From positions 1-64,000 of the forward strand of contig JAFGJG010000074.1 of NCBI GenBank assembly GCA_016929195.1: 64,000 bases of DNA. The letters are read 5' to 3'. Under the pieces are notes generated by a model that worked only from the letters and a program-made list of their open reading frames with translations, did not search any database and had not been told where the DNA came from. Every line of letters begins with the position of its first letter. Within the stretch, counting starts at the first letter, position 1. Shown here in pieces: positions 59,201 to 64,000 of the stretch. The translations under genes were made by a program, and so were the position numbers. This DNA comes from Thermoleophilaceae bacterium (lineage in GTDB: Bacteria > Actinomycetota > Thermoleophilia > Solirubrobacterales > Thermoleophilaceae).

Positions 59201-62200
59201 CGACGGCTCGCTGATCGACGTCTACCAGGCGATGACGCAGGTGACGGACGAGTCCGAGATGCCGATGCCGCGCCAGGTCGACACGCTGCTCGACAACGCG
59301 CTCGGGTCGAAGGCGTTCTACGGCGTCATCACGGTCCTGAACCACTCGGACCACGGCGACCACGCGAACCTCAACGACATCGTGGCGTCCGCGCAGGACC
59401 GCGGCGTCCCGATCGTGTCCTCCGCACAGATGCTCGACTGGCTCGACGGCCGCAACGCCTCCTCGTTCGACGACGTGGCCTACAGCGGCGGCCGCCTGAC
59501 CTTCTCCGTGGTCACGAACCCCAAGGCGCGCGGCATCGAGGCGATGCTCCCGGCGCAGTCCGCATCCGGCCCGCTCTCGGGCCTCACGCGCGCCGGCCAG
59601 CCGGTCGCGCACGAGAAGCGGACGGTGAAGGGCGTCGAGTACTACGCCTTCAAGGCGGCCTCGGGCGACTACACCGCCACCTACGCGAACGACGCCTCGG
59701 CACCGGCCATCGCGCAGGTCGCCGCGACCGCTGACGCAGGCGGCCACGCGACGGTCACCTGGGAGACGGACGAGCCGGCGAGCTCGCGCGTGGACTACGG
59801 TCGCACGACCTCGCTCGGCACTCGCGTGGACGACACCGCCCGGGTCACGAAGCACAGCGTCGAGCTCACGGGCCTGAGCCCGAACACGACCTACCGGTAC
59901 CGCGTCACCTCCGTGGACGCGGCCGGCAACTCGGCCGGCTCGCCCGCCGGGAGCCCCGCGTCCTTCGCGACTCCGCCGGGCGCGCTCGTGGACGACCTGG
60001 CCTCAGAGTTCCGCTCCGGCGCCCAGTCCGCGACCTATGCCGGGCAGACCGCGGCGGACGCGGACGGCGAGGTTCAGCTCCAGCCGGAGACCGGCGAGGA
60101 GTTCGAGGGCGGCTCGCTGCCCGCCGGGTGGAACGTCCTGTCCTGGGGCCCGGGCGGCTCCGCCGTCACGAGCGGCGGCTCGCTCGTCGCGAACGGCGCC
60201 TCCGCGTACGCGCCCAGCCTCCATGAGGGCCCGCGCGTCATCGAGTTCAGCGCCACCTTCAGGCCGGTGAACGACCAGGCGGTCGGGTTCGGCAACGACC
60301 TCAGCGACGTCCCCTTCGCGGTCTTCGGAACCGGCCCGAGCGGGTCGGCCTTCCAGATGTACGCGCAGAGCGCGGGCGACCCCGGCACCGAGCAGGCGAC
60401 CCCACTGCCGGCCGTCACCCTCAATGCTCCGCACCGCTTCCGGATCGAGTGGAACGCGGCCGACGTCCGCTTCTTCGTCGACGGTGATCTCGTGGCGACC
60501 CACCCGGTCGCGATCACGCGGCTGATGCGGCCCGCCGCCAGCGACTACGGCCTCTTCGGCGCCGGCGTCCAGGTCCACTGGCTGCGCCAGGGCGGCTACC
60601 CCGGCACCGGCACGTTCACGTCGCGGACCCTCGACTCGGGCCCGGGCGCCTCCCAGTGGAGCTCGCTCACCGCGCAGACGGACCTCCCGAGCGGCACCCA
60701 GATCGCCTTCGACACGCGCACCGGCGGCACGCGCGAGCCCGACGCCAGCTGGTCTGCCTGGCAGCCGGTCGGCGCCGGCGGCGCGATCGCGAGCCCGGCG
60801 GCCCGCTACATCCAGTACCGCGCCCGCTTGGCCTCGGCCACGGGAGTCGCGACGCCGACGCTCGAGCGCGTCCAGATTGGCTTCGGCGCGGGCACCGACC
60901 GAGCGCCGGTGCCCGGCACCGTGACGGTCGCGCCCGCCTCTCCGACCAGCGGCCAGACGGTGACGGCCACCCCGTCCGGCTTCAGCGACCCCGACGGGGA
61001 CCCGCTGACCTACCACTACCGCTGGCTCAAGAACGGAGCACCCATCCCCGGCGCCACCACCGCCTCGCTCAACCTCTCGCTGGCGGGCAACGGCGACCAT
61101 GGCGACGAGCTTCGCGCCGAGGTGTACGCGACGGACGGCAGGGGTGCGGCGAGCGACCCCGCGTTCGCGGACGTGACCGTCGCGAACACCGCGCCGACGG
61201 CGGGCAGCGTGACGGTCAAGCCGACCGCGCCGGCCACAAACGACGTCGTCAAGGCGGTCCCGAGCGGTTTCGCCGACGCCGACGGCGACCAGCTCAGCTT
61301 CCGCTATCAGTGGCTCCGCAACGGGACGCCCATCAGCGGCGCGACCGCGGCGAGCCTCGACCTCGCGCAGGCCGGCAACGGCGACAACGGCGACACGGTC
61401 GCGGTGGACGTGACCGCGGTCGACGGGAACGGCGGAACGAGCCCGGCGGCTCGCGGCAGCCAGGCCGTGACCGGCACGAACGCGACACCGGTTGAGGGCA
61501 CGGCCACCATCACGCCCGCAGCGCCGAAGACGAGCGACGTGCTGACGGCGGCCCAGAGCGGCTTCCGCGATCCCGACGGCGACATCCTCAGCTACGGCTA
61601 CCGGTGGCTCCGCAACGGCACCGTCATCGCCGGCGCCACCGCCGCGACGCTCGACCTCGCGCAGGCGGGCAACGGCGACCGCGGTGACGTGATCCGGCTC
61701 GAGGTGACCGCCTCGGATCCGGGCGGACGCACGAGCGACGCGGCGGTGGCCACCGCCACCGTGGCGAACACCGCTCCCGTGGCCGGGTCGGTGGCGGTCA
61801 AGCCGAGCAGCCCGTCCAGCGACGACATCGCGTCGGCCGCACCGGCCGGCTTCGCGGACGCCGACAGCGACGCCGTCACCTACACGTACCAGTGGTTCCG
61901 CAACGGAACCGCGATCGGCGGCGCGACCGGGCGCACGCTCGACCTGTCCGAGGCCGGCAACGGCGACGCGGGCGACACGGTCGCGGTCGACGTCAAGGCG
62001 CTCGACGGCAGCGGCGGCTCGAGCGCGACCGTGCGTGGCAGCCAGACGATCGGCAGCGGGGCCTCGCACCCGGTCGCCTCGTACGGCTTCGAGGAGGCGA
62101 CCGGCACCGCGATCGCCGACGAGAGCGGCAACAGCGACGGCGGCATCGGAACCGCCACGCGCGCGAACCTCGGTCGCTTCGGCCGCGCCCTGAGCTTCGA

Positions 62201-64000
62201 CGGCGAGGACGACAAGGCGACCGTGCCGGACAACGCGCCACTCGACCTCGCGACCGGGATGACGCTCGAGGCATGGGTCAAGCCGCGCTCGGCCACCGAC
62301 TGGCGCACCGTGATCTTCAAGGAGTCGGCGCAGGGCGTGGACTACGCGCTCTACTCCAGCAGCGACACCGACGTGCCGAGCGTGAACCTCGGCGGCGACC
62401 CGGGCGCGCGCGGCGCCGGCGATCTCGACCCGGGCAAGTGGTCGCACCTCGCGGCGACGTACGACAACAACATCCTGCGGCTGTTCGTGAACGGCGCCGA
62501 GGTCGGGACGCGCACGCTCCCCGAGGCCCTGGACGGCAGCTTCGGCGGCCCGCTCAGCTTCGGCGGCAACTACGTCTGGGGCGAGCACTTCGACGGCCTG
62601 ATCGACGAGGTCCGCATCTACAACCGCGCCCTGAGCGGAGCGGAGATCGGCGCCGACATGGGCGCGCCGGTCGTGCCGGGGACCCCCGCACCGCCGGCCG
62701 ACCCCGGCCCCGACGCGATCGGCAGCTTCTCCGCGCCGCGGGCGTGGCCGATCGTGCCCGTGCACATGGCCCTGACCTCGAACGGCCAGGTCGCGTCCTG
62801 GGACGGCTTCGAGGCGGCGCTCGACTCGGAGAAGCTCTGGAACCCGGCGACCGACACGTTCCTCGGCATCCCGACGGGGCGCAACCTCTTCTGCGCCGGC
62901 CAGGTGACGATCGGCGACGGGCGCCTCGCGGTCTTCGGCGGGCACATCAACGCCTACGAGGGCACGAAGGACACGAACCTCTACAACCCGCAGACGGGTA
63001 CCTGGCAGCGCGGCGCCGACATGAGCGTGGCGCGCTGGTACCCGACGACGACGGTGCTCCCCGACGGCCGCGTGTTCGTGATCTCCGGCGACGGCGTGAC
63101 CCTGAAGGAGCCAGGCCAGAGCGTGCCGCTGACGGACGCATCGAACACCCTCCCGTCGATCTACGACCCGAAGGCGGACAGCTGGACCGACCTGCCGGAG
63201 GCATCGCGCCGCATCCCGCTCTACCCGTTCATCTTCGTCCTGCCGAACGGCAAGCTCTTCGACGCGGGCCCCGACACGACCACGCGCACATTCGACCTCG
63301 ACACGAAGCAGTGGACGACCGTCGGCACGAGCCCCGTCGACGGCCAGAGCGCCGTCATGTACCGCCCGGGGAAGATCATGAAGTCGGGCACCTGGTCCGA
63401 TCCGGAGTTCCCCGGCCGGGCCGTGACGAACAGGGCCGCCGCGATCGACATGACCGCCGCCAACCCGGCCTGGCACGAGGTCGCGCCCATGAACTACAAG
63501 CGCGCGTACCACACGCTCACCGTCCTCCCCGACGGCAAGGTGCTGGCCACGGGCGGCGAGAACGGCACCGACGGCGTGGACGAGACGAAGGGCGTGCTCG
63601 GGACCGAGATCTGGGATCCGGACAGCGACACCTGGACGCCCACCGCCTTCCACCGCCGGCCGCGGCTCTACCACTCGAGCGCCCTGCTGCTGCCGGACGG
63701 CCGCGTGCTGCTCGCGGGCGGCGGCGCATTCGGCAACGCCAAGAACGAGAAGTCCTCTGAGATCTACTCGCCGCCGTACCTCTTCAAGGGCCCGCGGCCG
63801 ACGATCAGCGCCGCCCCGTCCGCGCTCAACTACGGCACCCAGTTCACCGTCGACACCCCGGATGCCGCGCGCATCGCGTCCGTGTCGCTCGTCCGAATGG
63901 GCTCCGTGACGCACAACATCGACATGGACCAGCGCTTCATCCCGCTCGCGAAGCAGACGCAGGCCGGCGGCGTGCGGGTGGACGGGCCGGCGAACGCCAA
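56217..64000 (+). CDS. Giant secreted multidomain protein ending in a copper radical oxidase module, C-terminus cut by window edge
   Basis: A single open frame of at least 2594 codons. Order: signal peptide (1-26, RPLFLLAALILALAAPG); DUF4082-like domain (about 30-190) plus Big_5-like Ig domain (195-300), the pair repeated at 302-580 with a 275-residue period; a region of about 582-1160 with GATase-like and polysaccharide-deacetylase-like parts (ETGDDHARGG, Asp841-Asp842-His843); a fibronectin-like domain (1163-1250); a jelly-roll-like segment; four Ig-like repeats (about 1563-1942); a LamG-type lectin domain (1945-2145); then a galactose-oxidase-like kelch propeller with Cys2226, Tyr2275, Tyr2485-His2486 and His2566. 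These match the radical-cofactor and copper ligands of AA5 oxidases. TAGCGT at 56201-56206 ends 10 bases before the ATG. It probably modifies or binds extracellular glycan. Confidence 0.93.
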   Translation, partial: MRAARPLFLLAALILALAAPGAARAQSAVCPCNVFGPADAPLGDALEDAPIEVGMKFRSDEDGFVTALRFYKQANNTGTHVGHLWTSAGQQLAEVTFTNETATGWQEATLPVPVAIQRDATYITSYHSSQGRFGFNPTYFVSGIDRAPLHAPADALAGGNGVYRYGASGFPDQTWNATNYWVDVTFEQASPVDTRAPLVTSTTPAQGATGVPPSASVTADFDEALEPTTVNAGAFTLTDDTGATVVANVTWDAANKRVTLDPQSSLALGKTYTATLKSGTAGVTDLAGNPLAAERSWTFSTASACPCTVFGAGDAPTGDAVSDQPVEVGMKFRSDEDGYITALRFYKQANNTGTHVGHLWSATGQLLASATYTNETASGWQQVDLPNPVAVTKDTTYVTSYYASAGRYAFSPGFFNQGVDRAPLHAPASTPADGNGVFRYGASGFPDQSFNATSYWVDASFDRTIPPDTRGPVVTGQTPASGATDVSATIEVSATFDEQLAAASVSGSTFTLRDENGNLVPADVSYDAQSRTAKLKPQSALANSETYLVRIQGGPTGVTDAVGNGLTADRTWTFTTEAQSPGVGPGGPIQVITDAGDPFGRYYAEILRAEGLNEFSVDDGPVTAAKLAGHDTVILAQGAATDAEVAVLTSWVQGGGNLIAMRPDKKLAGLLGLTDAGGTRANQYLRVDQGTAAGAGIFGETMQFHGTADRYGLSGASAVATLYSDAATATSDPAVTLRDVGTGGGQAAAFTYDLARSVVQTRQGNPAWAGQKRDGTPNGIRANDLFYPDWVDMSKIDVPQADEQQRLLANLITELNRDKAPLPRFWYLPRGEKATVVETGDDHARGGTPAFFDRMKSSSPAGCSVADWECVRGTSYVYPDTPMTDTQVAGYEADGFEVALHLVTGSGCQDFTPASLEDDLSTQLARFEAAWPNANKPVTNRTHCIVWSDWATEPKLEKAHGIRFDTNYYYNGPPGWLTGPGLLTGSGFPQRFADADGSLIDVYQAMTQVTDESEMPMPRQVDTLLDNALGSKAFYGVITVLNHSDHGDHANLNDIVASAQDRGVPIVSSAQMLDWLDGRNASSFDDVAYSGGRLTFSVVTNPKARGIEAMLPAQSASGPLSGLTRAGQPVAHEKRTVKGVEYYAFKAASGDYTATYANDASAPAIAQVAATADAGGHATVTWETDEPASSRVDYGRTTSLGTRVDDTARVTKHSVELTGLSPNTTYRYRVTSVDAAGNSAGSPAGSPASFATPPGALVDDLASEFRSGAQSATYAGQTAADADGEVQLQPETGEEFEGGSLPAGWNVLSWGPGGSAVTSGGSLVANGASAYAPSLHEGPRVIEFSATFRPVNDQAVGFGNDLSDVPFAVFGTGPSGSAFQMYAQSAGDPGTEQATPLPAVTLNAPHRFRIEWNAADVRFFVDGDLVATHPVAITRLMRPAASDYGLFGAGVQVHWLRQGGYPGTGTFTSRTLDSGPGASQWSSLTAQTDLPSGTQIAFDTRTGGTREPDASWSAWQPVGAGGAIASPAARYIQYRARLASATGVATPTLERVQIGFGAGTDRAPVPGTVTVAPASPTSGQTVTATPSGFSDPDGDPLTYHYRWLKNGAPIPGATTASLNLSLAGNGDHGDELRAEVYATDGRGAASDPAFADVTVANTAPTAGSVTVKPTAPATNDVVKAVPSGFADADGDQLSFRYQWLRNGTPISGATAASLDLAQAGNGDNGDTVAVDVTAVDGNGGTSPAARGSQAVTGTNATPVEGTATITPAAPKTSDVLTAAQSGFRDPDGDILSYGYRWLRNGTVIAGATAATLDLAQAGNGDRGDVIRLEVTASDPGGRTSDAAVATATVANTAPVAGSVAVKPSSPSSDDIASAAPAGFADADSDAVTYTYQWFRNGTAIGGATGRTLDLSEAGNGDAGDTVAVDVKALDGSGGSSATVRGSQTIGSGASHPVASYGFEEATGTAIADESGNSDGGIGTATRANLGRFGRALSFDGEDDKATVPDNAPLDLATGMTLEAWVKPRSATDWRTVIFKESAQGVDYALYSSSDTDVPSVNLGGDPGARGAGDLDPGKWSHLAATYDNNILRLFVNGAEVGTRTLPEALDGSFGGPLSFGGNYVWGEHFDGLIDEVRIYNRALSGAEIGADMGAPVVPGTPAPPADPGPDAIGSFSAPRAWPIVPVHMALTSNGQVASWDGFEAALDSEKLWNPATDTFLGIPTGRNLFCAGQVTIGDGRLAVFGGHINAYEGTKDTNLYNPQTGTWQRGADMSVARWYPTTTVLPDGRVFVISGDGVTLKEPGQSVPLTDASNTLPSIYDPKADSWTDLPEASRRIPLYPFIFVLPNGKLFDAGPDTTTRTFDLDTKQWTTVGTSPVDGQSAVMYRPGKIMKSGTWSDPEFPGRAVTNRAAAIDMTAANPAWHEVAPMNYKRAYHTLTVLPDGKVLATGGENGTDGVDETKGVLGTEIWDPDSDTWTPTAFHRRPRLYHSSALLLPDGRVLLAGGGAFGNAKNEKSSEIYSPPYLFKGPRPTISAAPSALNYGTQFTVDTPDAARIASVSLVRMGSVTHNIDMDQRFIPLAKQTQAGGVRVDGPANA

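Noticed and set aside
56124-59855. A very long open frame on the minus strand (over 1200 codons), and another at 60003-63914
   Set aside because: Both lie antisense to the plus-strand frame that encodes a signal peptide and recognisable domains. High-GC codon bias opens the opposite strand; the minus translations are Arg/Ala/Val-rich with no domain.
1-64000. tRNA, rRNA, CRISPR array, insertion sequence or prophage
   Set aside because: No cloverleaf, rRNA-like core, regularly spaced repeats, transposase, integrase or phage protein was recognised by eye; a tool-based scan could still find a small RNA.

Overview
The window is one contiguous, very GC-rich bacterial segment with dense, overlapping genes. 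It looks like a member of the Actinomycetota, most likely the Thermoleophilia/Solirubrobacterales side. The reasons are the high-GC codon bias, the conserved actinobacterial block pdxS-pdxT-yebC-ruvC-ruvA-ruvB-secDF-relA, a single-chain SecD-SecF fusion, and -10 elements of the form TANNNT placed almost against start codons. The organism call is an inference. No rRNA, tRNA, CRISPR array, transposase or phage gene is seen.

Layout. (1) 1-11.6 kb: a mixed accessory region with a Tat-exported protein cut by the left edge, small secreted or membrane proteins, a berberine-bridge-type FAD oxidoreductase, a GNAT/FemAB-like acyltransferase, a large lipoprotein divergent from an RpiR-type regulator, and two tandem secreted alpha/beta-hydrolase paralogues. 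(2) 11.7-29.7 kb: a housekeeping block comprising PLP synthase (pdxST), M29 aminopeptidase, OsmC, YebC, the RuvCAB resolvasome, a zinc-ribbon/PAS protein in the place where other actinobacteria have yajC, SecDF, a family 2 glycosyltransferase, RecJ, a bifunctional RelA/SpoT enzyme, DinB with an SOS box on its start codon, and a YegS-type lipid kinase. (3) 29.8-36 kb: a regulatory stretch with a large LuxR/ATPase regulator, a small protein built from an internal repeat, an ECF sigma factor, a degenerate nucleotidyltransferase and a LuxR regulator behind a structured leader. (4) 36-56 kb: an exopolysaccharide/cell-surface glycan cluster with an initiating phosphoglycosyltransferase, family 2 and family 4 glycosyltransferases, a flavoprotein, sugar epimerases, a Wzx-type flippase, a secreted beta-helix protein, an asparagine-synthase-like amidotransferase, an FkbM methyltransferase, a Wzz-like copolymerase and an O-antigen-ligase-like polymerase. 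(5) 56.2 kb to the right edge: one uninterrupted frame of at least 2594 codons for a giant secreted multidomain protein that ends in a copper-radical-oxidase module.

Expression logic. At least 16 transcription-unit heads have a TANNNT hexamer ending 6-10 bases before the start codon, which points to leaderless mRNAs. Genes inside operons are joined by GTGA or ATGA overlaps. Four convergent gene pairs share the same four bases, CTAG, as both stop codons. The glycan genes lie on both strands in several short units, so assembly, export and surface modification appear to be co-located but separately transcribed.
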